Assembly (NCBI GenBank): GCA_902470905.1 | Contig: CABRIC010000028.1 | Location: 1-25,346 of the forward strand | Reading direction: 5' to 3' | DNA length: 25,346 nt | Source of the DNA: an uncultured Collinsella sp. | GTDB lineage: Bacteria > Actinomycetota > Coriobacteriia > Coriobacteriales > Coriobacteriaceae | Shown here: positions 7,513 to 14,487 of the stretch, one piece after another | Layout of the letters: each line of letters begins with the position of its first letter | Numbering within the stretch: position 1 is the first letter of the stretch | Program-made: the position numbers and the translations under genes | The notes under the pieces: model-generated | The model's database searches: none | What the model saw: the letters and a program-made list of their open reading frames with translations, nothing else | Told to the model about the DNA's origin: nothing

Positions 7513-9402
7513 ATGAACGGAGTTTTGCTCATGGTTGTGGCCGCGGCGGTGCTCGCCTGCGGCTATCTGGGCTACGGCCGCTGGCTGGCCAACAAGTGGG
7601 GCGTTGACAAAGAGGCCCTCACGCCGGCCAAGCGCATGAAGGACGGCAACAGCTTCTCGCCCGTCTCCGCCTTCACCGCGTTTTCGCACCAGTTCAGCTC
7701 GATCTGCGGTGCTGGCCCTGTCACGGGTACGATCGTCGCCATGGCCTTTGGCTGGCTGCCCGTCGTGCTCTGGGTCCTCGTCGGCGGCATCTTCTTTGGC
7801 GCCGTCCACGACTTTGGCGCCCTGTACGCTTCGATGAAGAACAACGGCAAGTCACTCGCTCAGCTCATCGAGAAGTATATCGGCAAGACCGGCCGTCGCC
7901 TGTTCCTGCTGTTCTGCTGGCTGTTCTGCATCATCGTCATCGCCGCCTTCACCGACATGGTCTGCAAGACGTTCATGTTCACCCCGGCCGTCGACGCTTC
8001 TGGTGCTGCTACCGGTGCCATCGACTTCACCAAGTCCTATGCCGCCGGCTGCGCTGGTACCATCTCCATCCTGTTCACCTTCGTCGCTATCGCCTTTGGT
8101 TGGGCCCAGAAGAAGTTCAACCTTACCGGTGCTGCCGAGTTCGTCACCGGCGTGGTCCTCATGGTTCTCATGTTCGCCGTCGGTATGCAGTTCCCGGTCT
8201 ACCTGGATAAGTTCCAGTGGTTCGCCGTCGTCATGGTCTACCTGGTCTTCGCTGGCGCTATGCCCATCCAGATGCTCAAGACCCCGCGTGACTACCTCAC
8301 TTCCATCATGATGATCGTCATGATCGTCTGCGCTGTCCTCGGCATCGTCGTCTTGGGCGTCAACGGTCAGGCCACTATCACCGCTCCGGTCTTCACCGGC
8401 TTCTCCACTGCCTCCGGCATGATGTTCCCGGTCCTGTTCGTCTCCGTCGCTTGCGGTGCTCTCTCCGGTTTCCACAGCCTCGTTTCTTCCGGCACCTCTT
8501 CTAAGCAGGTCGAGAAGGAGCAGGACGCCGTCAAGGTCGGTTACGGCGCCATGATCGTCGAGTCTTTCGTCGGCATCCTTGCCATCATCGTCGCTGGCAT
8601 CATGTTCTCCGATATGAACACCGCCGGTACTGGCGCCCTCAACGCCGGTGTCGCTTCCACTCCGTTCCAGATCTTCGCCGCTGGCATCTCCCGCGGTATG
8701 CAGGCCTTCGGTGTTGACGGCACGCTCGCTACCGTCTTCATGACCATGAACGTCTCTGCTCTGGCCCTGACCTCGCTCGACGCCGTCGCCCGCATCGCCC
8801 GCACTTCGTTCTCCGAGTTCTTTGCCCAGACCAACGATGCCCTGGCCATCGAGTCCAAGGCCGGCTACATGAAGGTCCTCGGCAACCCCTGGTTCGCCAC
8901 GGTCGTTACCCTGCTTCCCGGTCTCGCTCTCGCTTTTGGTGGCTATGCCAACATCTGGCCGCTCTTTGGTGCTTCCAACCAGCTGCTCGGCGGCATGACC
9001 ATGATCACCCTCGCCGTGTTCTGCAAGTGCACCGGCCGCAAGGGCTGGATGCTCTACGTGCCCGTCGTCTTCCTGCTCTGCTGCACCTTCACCTCGCTGG
9101 TCCAGAGCGCCATGGGCTGCATGACCGCCGTCCAGGCCTACGGTTTCTTCGGTACCATCCCGGCTACCGCCACCACGGCCGCCGTCTCCGTCGCCGCCAC
9201 CAAGGGCCTGCAGCTCGTCTTTGCCGTCCTGCTGATGGTCCTGGGCCTCATCGTTGCCGTCAACTGCCTCAAGGAGTTCTTCGGCAAGGAGGCTGGCTCC
9301 ATGCCTGATGAGGAGCCCGAGTGGTCCGATATGGGCAAGGCCGAGTACGGTCGCGCCGCTGCCGCTGAGGCTCCTGCCGACGCCGAGGTCGCCAAGGCCT
9401 AG
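7513..9402 (+). CDS. cstA: CstA/BtsT-family transporter (pyruvate or peptide uptake)
   Basis: This 629-aa polytopic membrane protein belongs to the carbon starvation CstA family, whose studied members take up pyruvate (BtsT, corynebacterial CstA) or peptides. The family N-terminal signature is clear: FSPVSAFTAFSHQFSSICGAGPVTG, then GWLPVVLWVLVGGIFFGAVHDFGALYASM. Many hydrophobic helices follow, including an LFCWLFCIIVIAAFTDMV segment. It ends in an acidic, alanine-rich cytoplasmic-looking tail (AEAPADAEVAKA). It is shorter than E. coli CstA (about 700 aa). The ribosome site AGGAGG is ideally placed before ATG 7513. Codon use is strongly biased to C-ending codons, unlike the acpS operon, suggesting high expression. 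The gene is monocistronic, preceded by an apparent attenuator and followed by a strong terminator. Substrate is not determinable here. Confidence 0.9.
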   Translation: MNGVLLMVVAAAVLACGYLGYGRWLANKWGVDKEALTPAKRMKDGNSFSPVSAFTAFSHQFSSICGAGPVTGTIVAMAFGWLPVVLWVLVGGIFFGAVHDFGALYASMKNNGKSLAQLIEKYIGKTGRRLFLLFCWLFCIIVIAAFTDMVCKTFMFTPAVDASGAATGAIDFTKSYAAGCAGTISILFTFVAIAFGWAQKKFNLTGAAEFVTGVVLMVLMFAVGMQFPVYLDKFQWFAVVMVYLVFAGAMPIQMLKTPRDYLTSIMMIVMIVCAVLGIVVLGVNGQATITAPVFTGFSTASGMMFPVLFVSVACGALSGFHSLVSSGTSSKQVEKEQDAVKVGYGAMIVESFVGILAIIVAGIMFSDMNTAGTGALNAGVASTPFQIFAAGISRGMQAFGVDGTLATVFMTMNVSALALTSLDAVARIARTSFSEFFAQTNDALAIESKAGYMKVLGNPWFATVVTLLPGLALAFGGYANIWPLFGASNQLLGGMTMITLAVFCKCTGRKGWMLYVPVVFLLCCTFTSLVQSAMGCMTAVQAYGFFGTIPATATTAAVSVAATKGLQLVFAVLLMVLGLIVAVNCLKEFFGKEAGSMPDEEPEWSDMGKAEYGRAAAAEAPADAEVAKA

Positions 9403-9441
9403 TCGGTCGGACGGGTTGAATCTCCCATCCATTTGACTCGG

Positions 9442-9480
9442 AAAGACCGGGTCCGCGACTTCGCGGGCTCGGTCTTTTTT
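9442..9480 (+). terminator. Rho-independent terminator of cstA
   Basis: A roughly 16-bp stem with two G-U pairs (9442-9458 against 9461-9477) and a tight ACTT-type loop runs into six or more T residues, about 40 nt after the cstA stop. Confidence 0.9.
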
Positions 9481-9521
9481 CATGCAAAAGCGGGTGACGC
9501 TCGAGTGTTCTCGCAGATGTT

Positions 9522-9573
9522 TTGCGTGGATAAGGGCGCGCGTTGTACCATATAGACGTATATGTGTACATAT
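9522..9573 (+). promoter_or_regulatory. Candidate promoter and operator region of the JetD-like gene
   Basis: TTGCGT (9522-9527) and TACCAT (9546-9551) are spaced 18 bp apart. Two overlapping palindromes follow: CATATA GACG TATATG (9549-9564) and ATATGT GT ACATAT (9560-9573), the latter ending at the ribosome site. They are placed to bind a repressor over the -10 and start region. The promoter boxes are weak matches, so this is tentative. Confidence 0.4.
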
Positions 9574-9585
9574 GAAAGGGGCCCC

Positions 9586-11760
9586 GTGGCCAAGACGGTA
9601 TATTCCGATAACCAAAATAATGTCGATGCCCTGGCCGAGCGTCTGAGCAGCCAGACATCGCTTTCTGCTGAGCGTGCCAAGCTGGTTGCCTACGACCTGC
9701 TTTGCCGCAAGGCGCTCAAGATCAAGTCGAGCGCGCTGGCGCAAATTTTCCGCTCCGTCGATAAGGAATGTGACACCAAGGCGATGCGCGATGAGCTTAT
9801 CGCGGCAAATATCGTGACCAAGATCGAGGGTAGCGGCATTAACGGGCGCCCGGCGTTCTATACCATCAATGCCGAGATCCGCGATGCCCAGGAGCAGCCT
9901 GCCGAGTCCGTCGAGGATTTTGTCGTCGAGGATCCCGCTGACGTGCCTGCTGTGGAAGAAGTTGCCCCGCGTGAGCATGTCGATACCGATGAGTTGCTCG
10001 ATGAGAACGTCGTGCGTGCCTTTACGGCCAAGGCGGGACGCGGCGGTTTTGGCGGGGGTGGCAAGCGCGATGCGCAGCGCCGCGCCCAGCAGGAGCGCTT
10101 CCGTCGCGCCGTTGCTCGAAAGGGTGAGACGGATGCTGAGGCTATTGAGACCGAGGTTGCTGCCGAGTCGCAGAAGCCCGCGAGGGAGCAAAAGCCCGTG
10201 GAGGCCCAAGAGCCCAAGCGTCGTCGCGGTGCTCACTTTAAGACTGCACAGCAGGATGCCGCGCGTGAGGTTGAAGAGTCTTCTGAGGTTGCAGACGATG
10301 TTGAGGGGTCTGCCAAGAAGGCTCCGGGTTCGTGTCGTCCCGGCCGCGGTTTTGCGGGACGCGCGTATCCCGTAAAGCATCAGGAGAAGGGCGAGTCGGT
10401 TTCGACCACCCAGGACGAGAAGGCCGTTGAGCCGGAGGCTCGCGAGCAGAAGCCTGTTGAGCCGCAGCTTGAGGTTGATGCCGAGGCCAAGGGCCAGCAG
10501 CCTACTGATGAGCAGACGGAGCAGGGCGCGTCGAGCAAGCCTCGCCGCCGTCGCCATCGTGGGGGCCGCAGTTCCCATGCCGAGACTGCAACCGAGAAGA
10601 CCACGCCGCAGAACGAGGATGCGAAGGCCGAGGTTTCTTCGGGGCAGCCTAAGCGCCAGCCGGCGAAGGAGAGCAAGTCCGTTCGTCCGCAGAAGCAGGC
10701 ATCTATGCCGAAGCGCGAGCGCAATTCCCAAGGCGATTCTAAGCGCAAGTCTCAGAAGAAGCCGGAGCCTGCCGCAGCAGATACTGCTGCCCAGCAGCCC
10801 AGGCCGGACGTTCACGGCGAGGTCTCGGCGTTTGCCCTTGCCCGCGTTTTAGGCAGGCAGCTGCTCAAGGTTGTCCCTACGCCCACGGCGCTCTCTAAGA
10901 TCAAGGAGCAGCAGACACAGATCGTAAAGGTTGAGGGCAAGGACGGCAAAAAGGCTCCGCAGCGCACTCAGCACAACGAGATGTCCAACCGCAAGATTGC
11001 CGAGGAAATCGCAATCATCCAGGCTTGGATCGAGCAGAACCGAGGTGCCGATACGCCGGTTGCCTCGCGCCGCCAGCGTGCCTACCAGATCTTTAACGAC
11101 GAGAAGGCTTTTGACGGCAAGCACGGTGAGCGCCTGATCAGGCGTATGACCGAAAAGGGCATCAGCATGCAGGCGATCAAGGTCGCTCCCAATCGCCCCG
11201 TGCACTTTACGGGTTTCTTTACGCTGGGTGCCGACAAGCCGTTCATTATGGTCGAGAACCTGGACACCTACGACGAGATCGTCAAGCTGCTGCGTGGCCG
11301 CAAGCACGCCAAGCTCTTTGGCATCAAGGTGGGCGGCGTGATTTTTGGCGGCGGATGCAAGGCAAGCGTCTCGCATGCCCTGGACGATTATCTGGCCGAG
11401 ATTGGCTATCGCTTTAACTACGTCTACTATGTGGGCGATATCGACCGCGAGGGCGCGCGCATCGTCGAGCAGGCTCGCAATGCCAATGTGGTTGAGATTC
11501 GCCTGCATGCCGGCATGTACCGCGCCATGCTCGCCGAGCATAGGCGTCGCGTGAAGGCCGGCGGCGCGTGCGAGCCCGCTGCTGCCAACCAGGGCGTGCC
11601 GCAGAACCTGGCGGCGACGATTAAGGATCTGCCCATGGTTACGCGCATGCAGTTCCGCAACGTGCTGCGCGAGGGCGGGCGTATTCCGCAGGAGATCCTG
11701 ATGACCGCAGACTATCGGGATGGCGACTCGGGAAGCTTCGACCGCATGCTGAACAATTAG
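9586..11760 (+). CDS. Orphan JetD-like Toprim-domain protein with long disordered linker
   Basis: A 724-aa protein in three parts. Residues about 1-105 look like a winged-helix region (AERAKLVAYDLLCRKALKI, then ALAQIFRSVD, ending GRPAFYTIN). Residues about 110-400 are low-complexity and highly charged, rich in Glu, Lys, Gln and Arg, with a basic RRRRHRGGRSS patch, so probably disordered. Residues about 410-724 form a folded domain ending in a Toprim-like core: F-I-M-V-E557-N-L-D-T-Y, GIKVGGVIFGGGCKAS, and YYVGD618ID620REGARIVEQ. The Glu and Asp-X-Asp residues and their neighbours resemble the DUF2220 C-terminal domain of Wadjet JetD, a Toprim nuclease. No jetA, jetB or jetC is adjacent. I chose the GTG at 9586 because GAAAGGGG precedes it by 4 nt; an in-frame ATG at 9562 lacks a ribosome site. 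Nuclease activity is inferred only. Confidence 0.8.
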   Translation: MAKTVYSDNQNNVDALAERLSSQTSLSAERAKLVAYDLLCRKALKIKSSALAQIFRSVDKECDTKAMRDELIAANIVTKIEGSGINGRPAFYTINAEIRDAQEQPAESVEDFVVEDPADVPAVEEVAPREHVDTDELLDENVVRAFTAKAGRGGFGGGGKRDAQRRAQQERFRRAVARKGETDAEAIETEVAAESQKPAREQKPVEAQEPKRRRGAHFKTAQQDAAREVEESSEVADDVEGSAKKAPGSCRPGRGFAGRAYPVKHQEKGESVSTTQDEKAVEPEAREQKPVEPQLEVDAEAKGQQPTDEQTEQGASSKPRRRRHRGGRSSHAETATEKTTPQNEDAKAEVSSGQPKRQPAKESKSVRPQKQASMPKRERNSQGDSKRKSQKKPEPAAADTAAQQPRPDVHGEVSAFALARVLGRQLLKVVPTPTALSKIKEQQTQIVKVEGKDGKKAPQRTQHNEMSNRKIAEEIAIIQAWIEQNRGADTPVASRRQRAYQIFNDEKAFDGKHGERLIRRMTEKGISMQAIKVAPNRPVHFTGFFTLGADKPFIMVENLDTYDEIVKLLRGRKHAKLFGIKVGGVIFGGGCKASVSHALDDYLAEIGYRFNYVYYVGDIDREGARIVEQARNANVVEIRLHAGMYRAMLAEHRRRVKAGGACEPAAANQGVPQNLAATIKDLPMVTRMQFRNVLREGGRIPQEILMTADYRDGDSGSFDRMLNN

Positions 11761-11762
11761 CT

Positions 11763-11790
11763 CCGCCGTTCTACCGAACGGCGGCCTTCT
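11763..11790 (+). terminator. Terminator of the JetD-like gene
   Basis: A perfect 8-bp stem, CCGCCGTT (11763-11770) with AACGGCGG (11777-11784), has a 6-nt loop and a CCTTCTT tail, starting just after the stop codon. The T-run is poor, so termination may be partial; the large palindrome immediately downstream may assist. Confidence 0.65.
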
Positions 11791-11791
11791 T

Positions 11792-11912
11792 GACGCTGCG
11801 AGGGGCCCTGGCACGGCAATCTGACGTTCAACTTCGGCGGCGCGACCAGAAGGTCAGCGCCGCCTTGTTTCACGTCACCTTGCCATACCAGGGCCCCTCT
11901 CGCTGTCACGTC
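11792..11912. repeat. 121-nt imperfect palindrome, structured element or MITE-like repeat
   Basis: The two halves fold on each other almost throughout. A 12-bp arm GAGGGGCCCTGG (11800-11811) pairs with 11888-11899. GGCAA (11815-11819) pairs with TTGCC (11880-11884), TGACGT (11822-11827) with ACGTCA (11872-11877). The core GGCGGCGC GACC (11836-11847) pairs with GGTC A GCGCCGCC (11852-11864) around an AGAA tetraloop. The outermost GACG and CGTC also match. It holds no gene. It could be a non-coding RNA, a strong bidirectional terminator or a non-autonomous mobile repeat. Confidence 0.7.
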
Positions 11913-11925
11913 CAAAACATCGAGG

Positions 11926-11962
11926 TTAAGTGGCCTCCTGTTCGTGCGGAACTCGCGATAAA
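11926..11962 (+). repeat. Dispersed 37-nt intergenic repeat, copy 2
   Basis: This matches 34 of 37 positions with 7069-7105, with mismatches only at the 12th, 15th and 17th bases. It follows the 121-nt palindrome and, like copy 1, is followed by a GC-rich stretch with short inverted repeats. Confidence 0.75.
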
Positions 11963-12058
11963 CCTAAGCCGGTGTCCCCGCTCTCCCGGGGCCTGTGGTT
12001 ACCTGGTTGTTGCATGCGGCTCGCTTTTCGGAACTGGGCTGATATTTTCTTGATGTTA

Positions 12059-12090
12059 GGCGCTCTTGGTCCTAATGGGCTAGGGGCGCC
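12059..12090. repeat. Hairpin related to the tRNA-Gln terminator
   Basis: GGCGCTCTTGGTCC (12059-12072) can pair fully, with four G-U pairs, with GGGCTAGGGGCGCC (12077-12090) around a TAAT loop. Read on the minus strand, its sequence is alignable with the terminator hairpin at 12151-12182 (both contain an AGCCCAT loop side), suggesting a duplication of that hairpin. Confidence 0.5.
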
Positions 12091-12120
12091 TTCGCGTTTC
12101 CTCGGCTTCGCACCCTTGCG

Positions 12121-12146
12121 GGTTCGAATCCCTCCGCTTGCCCACA
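12121..12146 (+). pseudogene. tRNA-like 3' fragment (T-arm and acceptor remnant)
   Basis: A perfect T-loop, GGTTCGAATCC, with adjoining stem and a 14-nt identity to the tRNA-Gln T-arm (TTCGAATCCCTCCG) lies on the opposite strand to tRNA-Gln. No matching D-arm, anticodon arm or 5' acceptor strand could be built upstream and the T-stem has a mismatch. It is best read as debris of a tRNA gene or of an integration or duplication event. Confidence 0.45.
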
Positions 12147-12182
12147 AGAAAGCGCCCTGGGCCGTTATGGGCTCAGGGCGCT
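12146..12182 (-). terminator. Terminator of tRNA-Gln
   Basis: On the minus strand, 13 bp of stem (12170-12182 with 12151-12163, one G-U pair) with a short loop is followed by TTTCTT. It lies 13 nt beyond the 3' end of tRNA-Gln. The plus-strand reading ends in CAATTTT, so it may act in both directions. Confidence 0.75.
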
Positions 12183-12194
12183 CAATTTTAAGGG

Positions 12195-12266
12195 CTGGGA
12201 CGGAGGGATTCGAACCCCCAACAGCCGGCACCAAAAACCGGAGTTCTACCGTTGAACTACGTCCCA
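12195..12266 (-). tRNA. tRNA-Gln (anticodon TTG)
   Basis: The minus strand folds into a complete cloverleaf of 72 nt. The acceptor TGGGACG pairs with CGTCCCA over 7 bp, followed by discriminator G73. The anticodon stem is CCGGT/GCCGG with loop TTTTGGT, giving anticodon TTG. The T-arm is GGGGG TTCGAAT CCCTC. G73 and the U1-A72 pair fit glutamine tRNAs. CCA is not encoded. The plus strand across it, read as protein, gives the well-known false peptide GTEGFEPPTAGTKN. Confidence 0.95.
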
Positions 12267-12304
12267 ATGTGTGGTGTTGCCCAAAAGCAACTCGTTTAGT
12301 TTAC

Positions 12305-13210
12305 CTAATCTGCGAGGGCATCGCAAACGCCATCGAGCAGGCGTACGGCGAGTGTCTGCGCGTCGCTGGCCGTGAAGGTGCCGTTGTAGCGCGTCATGCC
12401 CGTGAGCTCAATGCGAATGCGAGCCGGCTTCTGCTGCGCGGCGACATTGGCGGTGCGGATGCGCTGGGCCAGGTTGTGGCACTCGGCGAGGGCGATCGTG
12501 GCGCGCGGCGCTGCATCTGCGGGCAGCTCATCGCTTGCGATCTCGAGCACCAGGTCAACGTCGGTTGGGACCTCGGAGTCGCAGAGCATCATGCCGCTGT
12601 TGTCGGTCGTTGCCGTGGCGATATTCCACATGCGCGACGCAACGCTGCGTGCGATGGGGTCCTCGCCGATAACGGCAATCTGGAAGCGCTCGAGCACGTT
12701 GGCGGCGCGAGCAAAACCGATGCGGGACTCGGCTTCGGTGACCGAGGGCTTGCCCTCCCACACATGGTGCAGGCGGTTGATGTAGGCGTAGGTGTCCTGG
12801 AAGGCCATGCCGTCGGCAAACAGGCCGACATTTTCCTGGAACTGCTGCAGGGCGGCCTCGGTATGCGGACCAAAGTAGCCGTCGTCTTCGCCACAGGCAA
12901 AGCCCAAAACGTTGAGAGCGCGCTGCAGGGCCTGCACATCGGCGCCATGGAAATTGGGCATGCGCAGATAGAGAGTGCGGTCGCCCAGCTTATACGAAGC
13001 GTCTACAAGGGCGCTCCAACAGGGGATATCGACGGCATGACCGGCAGCAAGGCCGCTGTCGAGCCTGAAGGTGCTGACGGCCTGCTCAGTGGTGGCTCCA
13101 AAGTACTTGTCGGTGACTTCGGCGGCATCAATCGTGTAGCCGAGCTGCAGGAGACGAGACTGCACGTCCTCGACGGCTGCTCCTTGCATGCCCGTTGTAA
13201 TAGGTTCCAT
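12305..13210 (-). CDS. Cytoplasmic-looking protein with two peptidoglycan-binding domains
   Basis: A 301-aa protein with two PG_binding_1 repeats: residues about 5-70 (GAAVEDVQSRLLQLGY to FGATTEQAVSTFR) and about 80-150 (GADVQALQRALNVLGF to YFGPHTEAALQQFQ). The C-terminal half (about 165-301) is not firmly recognised. It has a Rossmann-like start (RFQIAVIGEDPIARSVASRM) and a helix with E-C-H-N-L-A-Q-R-I-R-T-A-N that faintly recalls the conserved helix of Amidase_3 enzymes. I see none of the usual zinc ligands. There is no signal peptide or membrane segment, which is odd for a wall-binding protein but fits CwlM-like cytoplasmic regulators of peptidoglycan synthesis. The ribosome site AAAGGGG lies 7 nt before the ATG. 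It is monocistronic, between tRNA-Gln and the prenyl synthase on the same strand. Confidence 0.8.
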   Translation of the reverse strand: MEPITTGMQGAAVEDVQSRLLQLGYTIDAAEVTDKYFGATTEQAVSTFRLDSGLAAGHAVDIPCWSALVDASYKLGDRTLYLRMPNFHGADVQALQRALNVLGFACGEDDGYFGPHTEAALQQFQENVGLFADGMAFQDTYAYINRLHHVWEGKPSVTEAESRIGFARAANVLERFQIAVIGEDPIARSVASRMWNIATATTDNSGMMLCDSEVPTDVDLVLEIASDELPADAAPRATIALAECHNLAQRIRTANVAAQQKPARIRIELTGMTRYNGTFTASDAQTLAVRLLDGVCDALAD

Positions 13211-13348
13211 GAACGAACCCCTTTCGGCGTACCATTCGTACTATTTGAGCGTCTGTCGGATAGACAACGCAAAGGGATGCATAAACATGCACTCAACAGT
13301 GTAGCAAGTTGTGCCTAAATACGCTGCTGACAGGTTTTATAACCCCCG

Positions 13349-14374
13349 TTAGTTAAGGCGCTCCACAAAGAAATCTGCCATGGAGAGGAACAGCTCGCGT
13401 GCGTGCGGATCAAGCTCAACGTTCTCGATGGCCGCTTTGGCCTTAGCGGTCAGGTCGAGCGCGTAAGTGTGGGCGTAATCGATGGAGCCGGTCTCCTGGA
13501 AGATCTCCACGGCGCGTGCGAGCTGCGCGGGATCATCGGTGCCCGAGGAAAGAATCGCCTCGACCTCGTCGTGGTGGCGCTCATCAGAGAGGGCGTGTAC
13601 GGCGACAAGCGTGCGCTTGCCCTCGGTGATGTCGGTGCGGAAGTCCTTGTTGGCGGCTTCCTTAGTGCCGACAAGGTTGAGCAGGTCGTCCTGAATCTGA
13701 AAGGCAAGGCCTGTGTGCAGGCCAAAGGCGCGCAGCGCTTCGATTTGCTCATCGCTGCCGCCGCCGATAATGGCTCCGGCGGCAAGCGGCGTGGCTCCGC
13801 TGTAAAACGCGGTCTTGTGCGTCGCCATGTCCAGGTAGTCATCAACCGAGATATCAAAGCGCCCGTCACGGACCCAACCCAGGTCGAGTGCTTGACCCTC
13901 AATGGTGCGGACGATCATCTCGGTAAGCTCGTGGAGCACGCGCAGCTTCACGTCGGACTCCAGCGTAGGGTCGTCGAGAACCGTCTTGGTGACCATGGTG
14001 AGCGCCAGGTCGCCACAATTGATGGCAAGGCCCGTGCCCTCGGTAAGGTGCATGCAGGGCTTGCCTCGACGAAGCTGTCCGTTGTCGGCGATGTCGTCGT
14101 GGATCAGCGCGCCCGACTGGAAATGCTCAATGGCTGCCGCGGCGCTGCGGGCGCTCTCGAAGCTACCGCCCACTGCGGTTGCGGCGAGCATGCAGATAAG
14201 CGGGCGGTGGCGCTTGCCGGCGTTGGCCGTAAAAGCCGAGAGCGGCGCGTACAGGTAGCGCTCGATATCGGCAGAGGTCGCCTGTCCGTCAAAGAACGTG
14301 GCCAGATAGTCGTTGATCTGGTCAAAGTGCTGGGCTAAAAAGCTGGTAAACGGACTGGACACGGGTTCTCGCAT
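13349..14374 (-). CDS. Polyprenyl diphosphate synthase (trans-isoprenyl family)
   Basis: A 341-aa class I prenyltransferase that condenses isopentenyl diphosphate onto an allylic diphosphate. The first aspartate-rich motif is ALIHDDIADNGQLRRGKP, with the family's paired Arg. The second is FQIQDDLLNLVG, followed by DFRTDITEGKRTL. The GNKRHRP-like entry motif appears as AGKRHRPLICML. The product chain length cannot be read with confidence. Two starts are possible: an ATG at 14413 with no ribosome site, and the ATG at 14374 (MREPVSSPF), preceded by a purine-rich AGAAAGA. I chose the latter as it fits the family N terminus better. No partner gene of menaquinone or undecaprenyl synthesis is adjacent. 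Confidence 0.9.
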   Translation of the reverse strand: MREPVSSPFTSFLAQHFDQINDYLATFFDGQATSADIERYLYAPLSAFTANAGKRHRPLICMLAATAVGGSFESARSAAAAIEHFQSGALIHDDIADNGQLRRGKPCMHLTEGTGLAINCGDLALTMVTKTVLDDPTLESDVKLRVLHELTEMIVRTIEGQALDLGWVRDGRFDISVDDYLDMATHKTAFYSGATPLAAGAIIGGGSDEQIEALRAFGLHTGLAFQIQDDLLNLVGTKEAANKDFRTDITEGKRTLVAVHALSDERHHDEVEAILSSGTDDPAQLARAVEIFQETGSIDYAHTYALDLTAKAKAAIENVELDPHARELFLSMADFFVERLN

Positions 14375-14487
14375 TCTTTCTGAGGTTGCGTTGATGCAAT
14401 ATGCAGACAACATATTGCCACATTAGGGCGTTTGGCGCGGAAGTTTTGGCGATTTGGGACAACGGGCGTGCGTTTGATGGAGCGCGC

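Noticed and set aside
7852..10815. A 987-codon open frame on the minus strand across cstA and the JetD-like gene
   Set aside because: It spans two well-supported plus-strand genes plus terminator and promoter. Its composition (runs of Leu/Arg, then Asp/Gly/Glu) is that of an antisense shadow of GC-biased codons, with no recognisable domain.
9586..11760. A complete Wadjet defence system
   Set aside because: Only a JetD-like domain is present; neighbouring genes are a transporter, tRNA-Gln and housekeeping genes, with no SMC-type or kleisin-like partner.
12076..12147. A functional plus-strand tRNA ending at the T-arm remnant
   Set aside because: TGGGCTA and TTGCCCA could form a rough acceptor, but no D-arm or anticodon arm could be drawn and the T-stem has a mismatch.
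11930..13318. A 462-codon plus-strand frame containing GTEGFEPPTAGTKN
   Set aside because: That peptide is the translation of tRNA-Gln in antisense, a familiar annotation artefact, and the rest is opposite the PG-binding-domain gene.
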